DNA of 64,000 nucleotides from LVI-A0039 sp033105485 (GTDB lineage: Bacteria > Bacillota_I > Bacilli_A > UBA3375). Below are positions 25,886-35,428 of the stretch, piece by piece (position 1 is the first letter of the stretch; the number at the start of each line of letters is the position of its first letter). The translations under genes and the position numbers were made by a program. A model generated the notes under the pieces. It did not search any database, was not told the DNA's origin, and worked only from the letters and a program-made list of their open reading frames with translations. Location: contig CP136956.1 in assembly GCA_033105485.1 (NCBI GenBank), positions 124,001 to 188,000 of the forward strand, given 5' to 3'.

Positions 25886-28294
25886 CTATACTTCAAACTG
25901 TTTTGTTATATCAATAATTTCTAACCCTCTTGATATAACTTTAATTTTATCACCGATTTCTTGTTCAGTTAATTTATTTAAATCAAGTTCAATTGGTTCC
26001 TCTAATTCTAAGTTAATGTGATACTTATCATTACTATCTCCTAATACACAAATTGCATCTTGAGGATGTGATTTCATATTTTCATATAACTTATTAAATT
26101 TACCATTTAACTCTAAGTTTCCTACATTTACTCTAAAGTAACTAGCACCGTCTGTAATAATAGTTGCATACTTCTCACTACCAACACTTCCGATTGCTAA
26201 GTTATTTTTATGTAATGGAGCAATACGACGTCCTACACGTTTTGGTGTATGTTCATCTAAGTCCACTACTGGTTCAATGTTGTATTCACCTTTATCTGTA
26301 ATTGTAATTAAATCATCAGTTACGTTTAATGCTTCAACACTTACAATGAAATCATCTTTTTTAGTTTTAATTCCGACTGTCTTAACTTTTTCTTTTGTTA
26401 ATTCATATTCATCGAATAAAACATTAGTGTAGTAACCAAGTGATGACATTGAAACAATTCGCTTACCAGTCGTTTCACTTGCTACAAACACATTGATAAC
26501 TTCTGTACCATCGTTAATCTTCGCAATACTTGAGATATGTTTACCAATATCTTTCCATTTTCCATCATTAATATCATATACTGGCATGTTTAAGTATGTA
26601 CCATCATTGAAATAGATGTATAGTGATTGTTTTGTAGTTGTCTTAATTGCACTAACTAACTTATCTTCTTCACCATACGCTGCATGTCCTTTAGTAGCAC
26701 CATAACTACGTAATGTTGTACGTTTAATGTACCCACGTTTAGAAATTGTAACAATAACATCTTCTTCACGGATTAAGTCCATTTTGTTGATTTCTAATTT
26801 TTCAATTTCGTCTTCAACTTGTGTCTTACGCTTAATAGCTTTGTACTTTTCAAGTTCTGCATGTAATTCTTCGCTTACAGTTGCAATTAATACATCGAAG
26901 TCATTTAAGATTGCATCTAAACGACTAATTTCTGCATCTAAAGCATCTTTTTCATCACTAAGAACTGTAACATCAGTGTTAGTTAAACGGTAAAGTTGCA
27001 TACTTACTACAGCTTCACTTTGAACTTGTGTTAAACCAAATTTAACTTCTAAGTTACTTTTTGCATCTTTTTTATCTTTACTACCACGGATAATCTTAAC
27101 AACTTCATCTAAGTTTAAGATTGCAAGCATTAATCCATCTACAACATGCAATCTAGTTTGTGCTTTTTCAATTAAGAAATTACTACGACGTAAAATTACA
27201 TCACGACGGTGTTCAACAAACGCATTAATAATTGATACTAATCCCATTTGCATTGGGCGACGATTATTAATTGCAATCATATTGAAGTTATAGTTTTTTT
27301 GTAAATCTGTATTTTTTAGTAAGTACTGCATAATTGCTGGTGCAACTGCATCTTTCTTAAGCTTAATCACAATTTCAATAAAGTCTCCAGCACTTTGATC
27401 AATAATCTCACTAATACCTTCTACTTTATTTTCGCGACGAATAATATCAATTCTTTGTAATAAAGTTGATTTATTAACTTCGTAAGGAATTTCTGTAACA
27501 ACAATTTGATTTTTCTCAATTGTGTATTTACTTTTTACAACAATCTTTCCACGTCCTGTACTGTACGCTTGTTTTAATCCTTCTTTACCTTGAACGATAG
27601 CTCCTGTTGGAAAATCAGGACCTTTAACAATACGCATAAGTTCGCTTAATGTCGTATTTTCATTGTCATTTACTTTAATTGCTGCTTTAATTACTTCAAC
27701 TGGATTATGTGGAGGAATATCTGTTGCATACCCCATACTAATCCCACTCGCCCCATTAATTAATAAATTTGGAACTCGTGAAGGTAATACAGTTGGTTCA
27801 TGTTCCGTATCATCGAAGTTTGGAATCATATCAACAGTATTAAGTTCAATATCTTCAATAATACTAGCAGCATACTCAGATAGCTTCGCTTCTGTATAAC
27901 GCATTGCTGCTGCGCTATCTCCATCGATACTACCATTGTTACCGTGCATGATAACTAATTGATTACGCATTTTCCAACTTTGAGACATACGTACCATTGC
28001 ATCATATACCGAAGTATCACCGTGAGGGTGGTAGTTACCAATAACGTTACCAACAGTTTTAGCTGATTTACGATATTGTTTATGGAACGTATTTCCTTCT
28101 TTGTTCATTGAGTATAAAATACGTCTTTGTACTGGCTTTAATCCATCTCTTGCGTCTGGAAGAGCACGATCTTGAATAATATATTTAGAATAATTTGAAA
28201 ATCTTTCAGCAAAGATATCTTCAATTGTCATATCTAAGAATTCACTTACCATTTCCTTTTGTGCATCAGTATCGAATAAATCTGTTTGTTTCAT
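25886..28294 (-). CDS. parC: DNA topoisomerase IV subunit A
   Basis: 802 residues. Winged-helix/tower region: RFSNYSKYIIQDRALPDARD and GLKPVQRRILY near the N terminus, then GNYHPHGDTSVYDAMVRMSQ and AAAMRYTEAKLS with the active-site Tyr. The C-terminal beta-propeller is reduced, as in ParC, and no GyrA box was seen. With ParE it decatenates daughter chromosomes. The quinolone-determining segment reads HGDTSVYD, so the Ser80 position of Staphylococcus GrlA is Thr and Glu84 is Asp. It overlaps parE by one base. Confidence 0.93.
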   Translation of the reverse strand: MKQTDLFDTDAQKEMVSEFLDMTIEDIFAERFSNYSKYIIQDRALPDARDGLKPVQRRILYSMNKEGNTFHKQYRKSAKTVGNVIGNYHPHGDTSVYDAMVRMSQSWKMRNQLVIMHGNNGSIDGDSAAAMRYTEAKLSEYAASIIEDIELNTVDMIPNFDDTEHEPTVLPSRVPNLLINGASGISMGYATDIPPHNPVEVIKAAIKVNDNENTTLSELMRIVKGPDFPTGAIVQGKEGLKQAYSTGRGKIVVKSKYTIEKNQIVVTEIPYEVNKSTLLQRIDIIRRENKVEGISEIIDQSAGDFIEIVIKLKKDAVAPAIMQYLLKNTDLQKNYNFNMIAINNRRPMQMGLVSIINAFVEHRRDVILRRSNFLIEKAQTRLHVVDGLMLAILNLDEVVKIIRGSKDKKDAKSNLEVKFGLTQVQSEAVVSMQLYRLTNTDVTVLSDEKDALDAEISRLDAILNDFDVLIATVSEELHAELEKYKAIKRKTQVEDEIEKLEINKMDLIREEDVIVTISKRGYIKRTTLRSYGATKGHAAYGEEDKLVSAIKTTTKQSLYIYFNDGTYLNMPVYDINDGKWKDIGKHISSIAKINDGTEVINVFVASETTGKRIVSMSSLGYYTNVLFDEYELTKEKVKTVGIKTKKDDFIVSVEALNVTDDLITITDKGEYNIEPVVDLDEHTPKRVGRRIAPLHKNNLAIGSVGSEKYATIITDGASYFRVNVGNLELNGKFNKLYENMKSHPQDAICVLGDSNDKYHINLELEEPIELDLNKLTEQEIGDKIKVISRGLEIIDITKQFEV

Positions 28295-30213
28295 TATTTA
28301 CCTCCAATCTCAAAGTCATCAACTTGCATAAAGTCAATATTAGTTTCAATCCACTCACGTCTTGCTGTTACTTCATCACCCATTAATGTAGTGATTTGTT
28401 TTTCCGCTTCAACAATATCATCAATATTTACACGAATTAATTGGCGATTATCTGGATTCATTGTTGTTTCCCACAATTGATCTGCATTCATCTCACCAAG
28501 ACCTTTGTATCGTTGAATGTAGTATTTACGTTTATAATTTGCAAGAATGTCACTAAGTTCAGCGTCTGTCCATGCATATTTAACGTTTTTGTTATCTACT
28601 GTTGATACTTTATATAAAGGTGGTTGGGCAACATATACATGACCTGCTTCAATTAATGGACGCATGTAACGGTAGAAGAATGTTAGTAATAAGATTTGAA
28701 TGTGAGCCCCATCTGTATCGGCATCGGTCATAATTATTACTTTTCCATACTGAATGTTTTCAATATCGAAATCTCCACCTACACTTGCACCAATTGTATT
28801 GATGATTGTAGCTAGCTCTTCATTTTTTAGAATTTCTTCAAGTTTTGCTTTTTCAGTATTAACTACCTTACCTCGAAGTGGTAAGATTGCTTGTGTTTTA
28901 CGGTTACGACCTTGTTTCGCACTACCACCGGCAGAATCACCCTCGACTAAGAAAATTTCACGTTCTTCTACTTTCTTTGTTTGAGCAGGTGTTAATTTAC
29001 CAGATAAGATCATATCCTTCTTATTAGACTTCTCTTTACGAGAATCTAAACGTGCTTTCTTTGCAGCTTCACGCGCATTTTTAGCCTTAATCGCTTTTTC
29101 AATAATCTTTACAATTTCTGTTTTGTTTAAATCAAAGTACGTTAATAAGTGAGTGTATACTGCATTTTCAACAATACCACGCGCTTCTGATGTACCTAAC
29201 TTACCTTTTGTTTGTCCTTCGAATTGTAATAAATTCTCTGGTACACGTACAGAAATAATTGCAATTAGACCTTCACGGATATCAGTTCCTTCGAAGTTCT
29301 TTTCTTTTGCTTTTAATAAATTATTGTTACGAGCATACTCATTTAAGGCTTTTGTTAAAGCAGTTTTATACCCAGCTTCGTGAGTACCTCCATCTTTAGT
29401 ACGTACGTTGTTTACAAATGAAACAATCTCTTCATTATAACTGTCGTTGTATTGCATTGCAATATCAACTTCGATATCCATGCTATCATTTTGAATTACA
29501 ATCGGTTTACTAATTGCACGTTTGTTTAATGATAAATGATCGATGAATGCTAGTAATCCATTTTCATATTTAAATGATACCTCATTACCTTCAGAGCGCA
29601 TATCAATACATACCATTTCTAAGTTATGAATTAAGAAAGCACTCTCTTGCATACGCTTAGTAATAGTTTTAAAGTTATATACTGTTTCACTAAAGATTGA
29701 ATGATCTGGCCAGAACGTTACTTTTGTACCTGTTTTTCGACTGTTCTTTACACGAACAAGTTCACTTGTTTGGCTTCCACCATTTGAAAATGTTTGAGTC
29801 CATTCAGCTCCGTCACGATTAACAACTAATTCTACCTTAGTTGAAAGTGCATTTACTACTGAAGAACCTACACCGTGTAATCCCCCTGAAGACTTATATC
29901 CGTCTCCACCGAACTTACCACCAGCGTGAAGCGTCGTAAAGATAACTTCAGATGTTGGAACACCTGATTCGTGCATATCAACTGGTAATCCACGACCAAA
30001 ATCCTCAACTGAAATTGAGTTGTCTGGATTTACAGTTACAATAATCTTATCACCATGTCCATTTAGCGCCTCATCAATCGCGTTATCGACAATCTCCCAC
30101 ACTAAGTGGTGAAGTCCACGCCCATCAGTTGAACCAATGTACATCCCAGGACGTTTTCTTACGGCTTCTAATCCTTCTAATATTTTAATACTACTTCCAT
30201 CGTAATTTGCCAC
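28294..30213 (-). CDS. parE: DNA topoisomerase IV subunit B
   Basis: 639 residues. GHKL ATPase: VDNAIDEAL, EDFGRGLPVD, and GGLHGVGSSVVNAL. TOPRIM: EREIFLVEGDSAGGSAKQGRNRKTQAILPLRGK and MTDADTDGAHI. The start SSIKILEGLEAVRKRPGMYIGSTDGRGLHHLVWEIVDN, with Trp in place of Tyr, and the gene order parE-parC favour topoisomerase IV over gyrase. Starts 9 bases after the mrp stop. Confidence 0.92.
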   Translation of the reverse strand: MANYDGSSIKILEGLEAVRKRPGMYIGSTDGRGLHHLVWEIVDNAIDEALNGHGDKIIVTVNPDNSISVEDFGRGLPVDMHESGVPTSEVIFTTLHAGGKFGGDGYKSSGGLHGVGSSVVNALSTKVELVVNRDGAEWTQTFSNGGSQTSELVRVKNSRKTGTKVTFWPDHSIFSETVYNFKTITKRMQESAFLIHNLEMVCIDMRSEGNEVSFKYENGLLAFIDHLSLNKRAISKPIVIQNDSMDIEVDIAMQYNDSYNEEIVSFVNNVRTKDGGTHEAGYKTALTKALNEYARNNNLLKAKEKNFEGTDIREGLIAIISVRVPENLLQFEGQTKGKLGTSEARGIVENAVYTHLLTYFDLNKTEIVKIIEKAIKAKNAREAAKKARLDSRKEKSNKKDMILSGKLTPAQTKKVEEREIFLVEGDSAGGSAKQGRNRKTQAILPLRGKVVNTEKAKLEEILKNEELATIINTIGASVGGDFDIENIQYGKVIIMTDADTDGAHIQILLLTFFYRYMRPLIEAGHVYVAQPPLYKVSTVDNKNVKYAWTDAELSDILANYKRKYYIQRYKGLGEMNADQLWETTMNPDNRQLIRVNIDDIVEAEKQITTLMGDEVTARREWIETNIDFMQVDDFEIGGK

Positions 30214-30222
30214 ATTTACTCC

Positions 30223-31188
30223 CTACTTTACGTTTTTTATTACATTATGAGCTAATTCTGTATAATACTCATCTAAGTCTTGACCTATTGGAATTGATGC
30301 TAATATCGGCATTTCAAATTTATCGCTAATTGTTTTAGCCCCATCTTTTCCAAAGATATAATGCTTGTCATCACCAACTGGATAATAAGCCATATTTTCT
30401 ACTAACCCTAATTCTTTAAAGTTAAGCTCACGCCCGACTTGAATAACACGCTCTGCAACATATGCTGCGTCATTACTTGGCGTTGTTACATATAGACCAT
30501 TTACTTCATCAATTAAATTATTAATATTTAATAATACATCACCAGTTCCTGGAGGCATATCAATAACCATATAATCTAAGTTTTTACTCCATAGCACATC
30601 ATAAACGAAATGCGTAAGTAAACTATTAAGTTTCATCCCACGCCAAATAATCGCTTTGTTTTCTGTATTCGGTAAGAAATGGTGAGCCGAAATAATCTCA
30701 ATTCCTTGTGGATTTAAGACCGGCATAATTTTTCCATCAATAACCTTTGGTTCACTTACTGCATCAGCAATTGCTGGAATACTATATCCATAGATATCAG
30801 CATCCATAATTCCAACCTTAAGACCAAGTGTTGCCAAGCTTTGCGCTAACTTGACTGCTACATTACTTTTTCCAACACCACCTTTACCACTCATTACTGC
30901 AATTACCTTTGTACTGCTACTAATTTGTGATTCAGGTTCTTTTTTTTCTTCAGGTAAATAACTAATCTTTACCCCTTTAATACCTAATTCGATTTTACAG
31001 ATTTTAATAACTTCGCGTTCCATTAGACGATTTTTATTTGCATCATCTCCTAGTTGTTTACACGTCATTACTACTTTATCTTCAGCTTCTTGATATGTGA
31101 TTTCTTTAATATATTCATCAACATCAATCGGCTTGTCTGTATATAAATTTATAAGTTTTTTTACTCTTGTTATTATTTGTAATTCCAT
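30223..31188 (-). CDS. Mrp/SalA-type P-loop ATPase without the CxxC motif
   Basis: About 321 residues. A short MIP18-like N-terminal domain (1-80) is followed by a MinD/Mrp ATPase: VMSGKGGVGKSNVAVKLA with the deviant Walker A, MDADIYGYSIP, RGMKLNSLLTHF and MPPGTGDVLL. Mrp/ApbC proteins carry Fe-S clusters on a CxxC after ENMxYF. Here that segment reads ENMAYYPVGDDKHYIFG with no Cys, which is closer to the regulator SalA of Bacillus. Iron-sulphur carriage by this site is therefore doubtful. ATG at 31188 has AAAGGAG 4 bases upstream and is preferred to the TTG five codons before. Co-directional with parE. Confidence 0.85.
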   Translation of the reverse strand: MELQIITRVKKLINLYTDKPIDVDEYIKEITYQEAEDKVVMTCKQLGDDANKNRLMEREVIKICKIELGIKGVKISYLPEEKKEPESQISSSTKVIAVMSGKGGVGKSNVAVKLAQSLATLGLKVGIMDADIYGYSIPAIADAVSEPKVIDGKIMPVLNPQGIEIISAHHFLPNTENKAIIWRGMKLNSLLTHFVYDVLWSKNLDYMVIDMPPGTGDVLLNINNLIDEVNGLYVTTPSNDAAYVAERVIQVGRELNFKELGLVENMAYYPVGDDKHYIFGKDGAKTISDKFEMPILASIPIGQDLDEYYTELAHNVIKNVK

Positions 31189-31255
31189 CTCACTCCTTTG
31201 CAAAATAGCACTCTTTATATATTACCATATATCTACTATTATTACACATCAAAAG

Positions 31256-31286
31256 CAAAAACAGTAATATATGATTACTGTTTTTT
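31256..31286. terminator. Terminator of the 374-residue membrane protein gene
   Basis: ACAGTAAT/ATTACTGT stem (31261-31268 with 31274-31281), 5-base loop, flanked by A and T runs on both sides, so it would work in either direction. Only the minus-strand gene ends here. Confidence 0.8.
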
Positions 31287-31292
31287 ACTAAA

Positions 31293-32417
31293 TTATCTAG
31301 TTCGCTCTAAAAACTTCATTGAGCCTAGACCCATTGCTATCATGAATAAATATGGTACCAAGTCTATTGCAACTATGCTAATTCCCATTCCAAACAAGAT
31401 CGGCTCATAATAAAAAACTAGACTAAACCAATCACTAATCGCTTTTTCACGTTTTCTTCGTTTAAGTAGTTTAGTAAACAATATGATAATTGCGTATCCA
31501 GAAAAAAACAGTAAAGTTGCAACTAGCCAATTCCCATCATAATTTTCTACTAACGTTATTAAAGGGACAGCGCTTATACATATTCCAATTGTAAATAAAG
31601 CAATTTTTAATAATGTTATCTTATTAGAGGGATCATCTTTTTGAAGTTCAAGAACGATGTTATAATCACTAAATTTAACTTCTTTGCTTTCTAAATTACT
31701 AGTTATTGATTTTTCAGCAAATAATGTATGACGATATTCCATTGTATTAATAGCTAACTTTAAATAATTTTCGACTTGAGTTTGATCTAAGCACTCTTTT
31801 AGGGTATGGGTTTGTAAAATAGTTTGATCAATTGTTAAAAATTCTAACATCTGCTCATAACCTTGAACCTTATAAATATCATTTAAGTCGCTTTTAAATT
31901 TTTCATCTGATTTATATTTGCAATTAAGCACTTGGAAAAACTCAACTGGATCTTGCCTACAACTATTACCTTTAATTTGCAAAAGCGTGCGCTTTCCATC
32001 TAATTTTCCAGTCGGCAATATCATATAATTTCTAATTTGTTTACAACTGATTAAGTAATCGACTAATGTTTGATTAAATGGTTGTCCTATATTTCTTTCT
32101 AAAATAACTAATAGTTTCTTTTTGTACTGATTATCAGCATTCTTAAAGCTTTTAATAAATTGTTTAGAAACATGTGATGAATATTTAGTCGTTAGTTGCT
32201 TTATCAACTGTTTTAGTTTGCGATCATCAGCACTACTGAATGTTTGATCAAACTGCATATCTTTAACCAGCTTGTTAACTACTGCTTTACTAGAATATAT
32301 CTCACAAATTTTAAAGTTCCGTTGATTCCCGCCATCAATTTTTGAATATTCCTCACTTATAAAATTTACGACACCAGATAAATTATCGATGTAATATATT
32401 GCTTCAAAATTGTACAT
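31293..32417 (-). CDS. Hypothetical membrane protein with large soluble N-terminal region
   Basis: 374 residues. The first 260 are soluble, Lys/Gln/Asn-rich and mostly helical. They are followed by about four hydrophobic segments (near 265-283, 293-312, 325-345, 348-365) and a short basic end (FLERTR). The C-terminal part has the look of a small helical membrane bundle. No family recognised and no catalytic motif. Single gene with its own terminator. SD AAAGGAG lies upstream of the ATG at a somewhat long distance. No transfer marks nearby. Confidence 0.6.
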   Translation of the reverse strand: MYNFEAIYYIDNLSGVVNFISEEYSKIDGGNQRNFKICEIYSSKAVVNKLVKDMQFDQTFSSADDRKLKQLIKQLTTKYSSHVSKQFIKSFKNADNQYKKKLLVILERNIGQPFNQTLVDYLISCKQIRNYMILPTGKLDGKRTLLQIKGNSCRQDPVEFFQVLNCKYKSDEKFKSDLNDIYKVQGYEQMLEFLTIDQTILQTHTLKECLDQTQVENYLKLAINTMEYRHTLFAEKSITSNLESKEVKFSDYNIVLELQKDDPSNKITLLKIALFTIGICISAVPLITLVENYDGNWLVATLLFFSGYAIIILFTKLLKRRKREKAISDWFSLVFYYEPILFGMGISIVAIDLVPYLFMIAMGLGSMKFLERTR

Positions 32418-32473
32418 CTTATCTATACTCCTTTATACATAAATAATAGCTACATAAACTTTTATAACTTCAT

Positions 32474-33262
32474 TTAAACTAACTCACTTAAGTACTTAGC
32501 AACACTATCATCAAAGACTGTTCCAATTACTACATCTGCTGTTTCTTTGATCTCGTCACTACCGTTTTCAACAGCTACTCCTGTTGCTGCATATTCGATT
32601 AAAGCAATGTCGTTTCCACCATCACCAAAACCAAAAGTATGAGGGTGTTCAACCATTTCTAACTTTGCGATTTCTTTTAAAGCTGTTGATTTATTAATTC
32701 CCTTTTTAACAATCTCAACAAAGTATAACATTGAGTTAAATACTTCATATTGCGGTAAGTCATTTTTTATAATCTCAACATGTTTACCATTTTCTTCTGG
32801 ATCAACTACAACCAATACCTTCGGAGATGCACAATATTCATCAACTGGTGTGATTGGTGTTCCGGTAAAACCACTTTCACGAATAGTCATGTGGTGCTCC
32901 GGTACATTAGTTTTTAAAGCATCTTCATCATAAATCATATATGAGTATTCTTTACCTTCTAAGTAGTTGCAAATTTCTGATACTTCGGTAACATCAAATC
33001 CATTATAAACAATAACCTTCTCTTTTTCTAAATCGTAAATCTCAACTCCATTATATCCTGCAACATACTTAAGCATGATACCTTCTTCTCTTAACTCAAT
33101 TGCAACATCAATTAAATTTTGAGTTGGTCTTCCACTGCATAATACAAACTGATCCCCACGCTCTACAAGTTCGCGCACTGTGTCCTTAAATAAGTTGCTA
33201 AATTCCGTATTCCCTTCAGATAGTAATGTCTGATCAACATCACTTACAAATAGTCTTTTCAT
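32474..33262 (-). CDS. Cof-type HAD phosphatase
   Basis: 262 residues from ATG at 33262, chosen because AGGAG lies 4-5 bases upstream; the frame is open 31 codons further but without support. HAD motifs: LFVSDVDQTLL (catalytic Asp pair), CSGRPTQN (motif II), Lys in the KST region, and FGFGDGGNDIALIEYA (motifs III/IV). The C2B cap gives class HAD-IIB. These enzymes dephosphorylate sugar phosphates, pyridoxal phosphate or flavins; the substrate is unknown. A paralogue with the same plan is at 51986-52768. Confidence 0.85.
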   Translation of the reverse strand: MKRLFVSDVDQTLLSEGNTEFSNLFKDTVRELVERGDQFVLCSGRPTQNLIDVAIELREEGIMLKYVAGYNGVEIYDLEKEKVIVYNGFDVTEVSEICNYLEGKEYSYMIYDEDALKTNVPEHHMTIRESGFTGTPITPVDEYCASPKVLVVVDPEENGKHVEIIKNDLPQYEVFNSMLYFVEIVKKGINKSTALKEIAKLEMVEHPHTFGFGDGGNDIALIEYAATGVAVENGSDEIKETADVVIGTVFDDSVAKYLSELV

Positions 33263-33374
33263 CTCACTCCTAATTTTGGTTATACTCCTATGATAACAAA
33301 TATGATATGATAATGTGCATTTCTGTGCTAAAAAAAGACTATTTACGATTCTCATGTCTTACCAGTAAATAATT

Positions 33375-33382
33375 GCTATAAT
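33375..33382 (+). promoter_or_regulatory. Extended -10 of the tmRNA promoter
   Basis: TGC-TATAAT (TATAAT at 33377-33382) 14 bases before the RNA 5' end. The -35 at 33354-33360 is poor. Confidence 0.6.
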
Positions 33383-33395
33383 ATTTGTGCAACCT

Positions 33396-33740
33396 GGGGG
33401 TGTAATGGTTTCGACAGGATTGCTACTTGCTATCTTTGCAGTCATCACGTAGATGTAAAAAGCACGTTAAAAGAATAAACGGAAACTTTAATTCTAACTT
33501 AGCAGCTGCCTAATTGCGCTGCTCATCTACTTTAGCTTTGTCTTCGCGCTTTAGATAGATGTCGATAGAGGACTTACATGTAAGTGGCGCCAGACGCTTA
33601 TATGGAAATTTACTTGGATCGATTGTGAGCATTTTCGTATCATTTTTTAATCGCAATTTAAACTCTAAAATGAAACTAAACTGTAGACGAGATAGTGAGG
33701 GCTTTTTTGGACGCGGGTTCGACTCCCGTCACCTCCACCA
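33396..33740 (+). ncRNA. ssrA: Transfer-messenger RNA (tmRNA)
   Basis: 345 bases. The 5' end GGGGGTG pairs with CACCTCC before the 3' ACCA, forming the acceptor stem. The TGTAATGGTTTCGACAGG and GGGTTCGACTCCCGTC (T-arm) blocks are diagnostic. The tag frame ends NSNLAAA followed by TAA at 33511-33513. The resume codon is not certain, because the frame is open upstream through KHVKRINGNF. tmRNA with SmpB rescues stalled ribosomes and marks the product for ClpXP, and clpX is also in this window. A strong terminator follows. Confidence 0.95.
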
Positions 33741-33742
33741 AT

Positions 33743-33787
33743 AAGAATACTTAAGTAAGCAAATGTTTATTTAAGTATTCTTTTTTT
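33743..33787 (+). terminator. Terminator of ssrA
   Basis: AGAATACTTAA paired with TTAAGTATTCT, followed by seven or eight T. Confidence 0.9.
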
Positions 33788-33855
33788 AATGCATATCATT
33801 CGAAAATTACTATAATTCATGATACTATATTTAAAAATATCTTAAGGAGAATCAT

Positions 33856-34617
33856 ATGAAAATATACTCATGGAATGTCAACGGAATTAGAGCCGTTAGT
33901 AATAAAGGAGAATTAGATAACTTCTTTGAACGCTTTGATCCAGAAATCTTATGTATTCAAGAAACGAAAGCTCAAACCGAGCAAATTGCAGATACATTAC
34001 TAAAACGCGAAGGTTACCATAGCTACATTATGGATGCGGAGCGTAAAGGATATAGTGGAGTTTTAGTTTATACAAAACAAGAACCAATTAGTGTTCGTAA
34101 TAGTGATAGTGAATTTGATTTAGAGGGGCGTTATATCGAACTTGAATACCCAGACTTTACTTTAATTAACTGCTACTTCCCAAACTCTCAAGACAAAGGA
34201 AAAAGAATTGATTACAAGATTGCCTTTAATGAAATGTTACGCAAACGTACAGATGAACTAACTGAGTCTGGTGTTAATGTTATTGTAACTGGTGATTACA
34301 ATGTCGCTCACAACGAAATCGACTTAAAGAATCCAAAGACAAATACCAAAAATGCCGGGTTCTTACCTGAAGAACGTGAATGGATGTCTACTTTCTTAAA
34401 TGGGGGAATGATTGATACATTCAGACACCTATATCCGGAAGAAGTTAAATATAGCTGGTGGTCATACCGTTTCCAAGCTCGTGAAAAGAATACTGGTTGG
34501 CGTATTGACTACTTCTGTATTAATGAACTATTAAAAGATAAACTAGTTGATGCCGAAATCCATAATGATGTATTCGGTTCAGATCACTGTCCGGTTAGCA
34601 TTGAACTTAATATCTAA
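33856..34617 (+). CDS. exoA: Exodeoxyribonuclease III / AP endonuclease
   Basis: 253 residues. EEP-fold motifs in order: SWNVNGIRAV, CIQETKAQ (catalytic Glu), TGDYNVAHNEIDL (Asp/Asn pair), WRIDYFCI and GSDHCPVSI (catalytic His). Family length is standard. It cuts at abasic sites in base excision repair. SD AAGGAG is 7 bases from the ATG. Single gene between ssrA and a convergent membrane protein gene, with a shared terminator. Confidence 0.94.
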   Translation: MKIYSWNVNGIRAVSNKGELDNFFERFDPEILCIQETKAQTEQIADTLLKREGYHSYIMDAERKGYSGVLVYTKQEPISVRNSDSEFDLEGRYIELEYPDFTLINCYFPNSQDKGKRIDYKIAFNEMLRKRTDELTESGVNVIVTGDYNVAHNEIDLKNPKTNTKNAGFLPEEREWMSTFLNGGMIDTFRHLYPEEVKYSWWSYRFQAREKNTGWRIDYFCINELLKDKLVDAEIHNDVFGSDHCPVSIELNI

Positions 34618-34626
34618 TAACAAAAG

Positions 34627-34657
34627 AAAACCCGAAGCTAAGCTTCGAGTTTTTTTT
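34627..34657. terminator. Shared terminator between exoA and the convergent membrane protein gene
   Basis: CGAAGC-TAA-GCTTCG stem with eight T on the plus strand and TTTTCTTTT on the minus strand. Confidence 0.85.
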
Positions 34658-35339
34658 ATCCCATAATATATAGAACTAAACTTGTTAAGATTACAAAGAT
34701 TGCTACTATGTTTAAAGCAAACAATAAGTTTAATAAATTATTGTACGTTGCATCAAATCCATAACACTCGTCATCACTTGTTTGTAACATTCCTTCATCA
34801 GAGCTGTTAATTACTAAATAATTATTGTAGTCTTGGTTGTTGTGCATCGGAATATCTTTTAGATAGTTGTTATATCTATCTGTTAAAGTTTGAATATAAA
34901 TATTTAACTCATATTCATCCGCATACTTGTCGATATGTTTTCTTCTGTATAGTTTCTCTAAATCATTAATTAACATATATAAGTTAACTTCTAGAGTTTT
35001 TAAATTCCGAATAAACTCACCTAATTGTAAGTTATTAATATAATTTTGTAAGTAGATTGCACCAATTGCAAATGTTAAAGCAAAAACATGTAAAAAGGCA
35101 TTTCCTAAACTAAGTGAAACTACTGCACTAATCATTACTAAGATAAATAAGATCATCATTCTAAATTCAATTTTCTCATTAGTAGTAATATATCTTTTTG
35201 CTTGGTGAACCTTTACTTGTTTAGTACGATTCCAATTTTCGATTTTCTTTAGAATTTGTTCTTCTACATCTTTTTCAGGAACATACTTCTTTGCTTCATA
35301 TATTTTTGTTGCTTCTTCTATTTCATTAATAATATCCAT
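34656..35339 (-). CDS. Hypothetical membrane protein, 227 residues
   Basis: Charged N terminus (1-50, basic), two hydrophobic segments near 54-73 and 76-92, a central helical soluble loop rich in Tyr and Asn (about 95-190) and one C-terminal helix (about 205-225). No family recognised. It may belong with the AAA+/lipoprotein/TPR operon just upstream, since it runs the same way with only a 90-base gap, but that gap contains a TATAAT, so it may have its own promoter. Confidence 0.6.
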   Translation of the reverse strand: MDIINEIEEATKIYEAKKYVPEKDVEEQILKKIENWNRTKQVKVHQAKRYITTNEKIEFRMMILFILVMISAVVSLSLGNAFLHVFALTFAIGAIYLQNYINNLQLGEFIRNLKTLEVNLYMLINDLEKLYRRKHIDKYADEYELNIYIQTLTDRYNNYLKDIPMHNNQDYNNYLVINSSDEGMLQTSDDECYGFDATYNNLLNLLFALNIVAIFVILTSLVLYIMG

Positions 35340-35428
35340 TTTTCCCCCGTATAATACGATTTGACCATATATATTATACTACGTCTTGTGCTTCAGATGT
35401 GTTTTTTAGAGGTTTTACTGTGCTAAAA

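Noticed and set aside
33559..33744. Open frame on the plus strand
   Set aside because: It lies entirely within the tmRNA gene and has no ribosome site.
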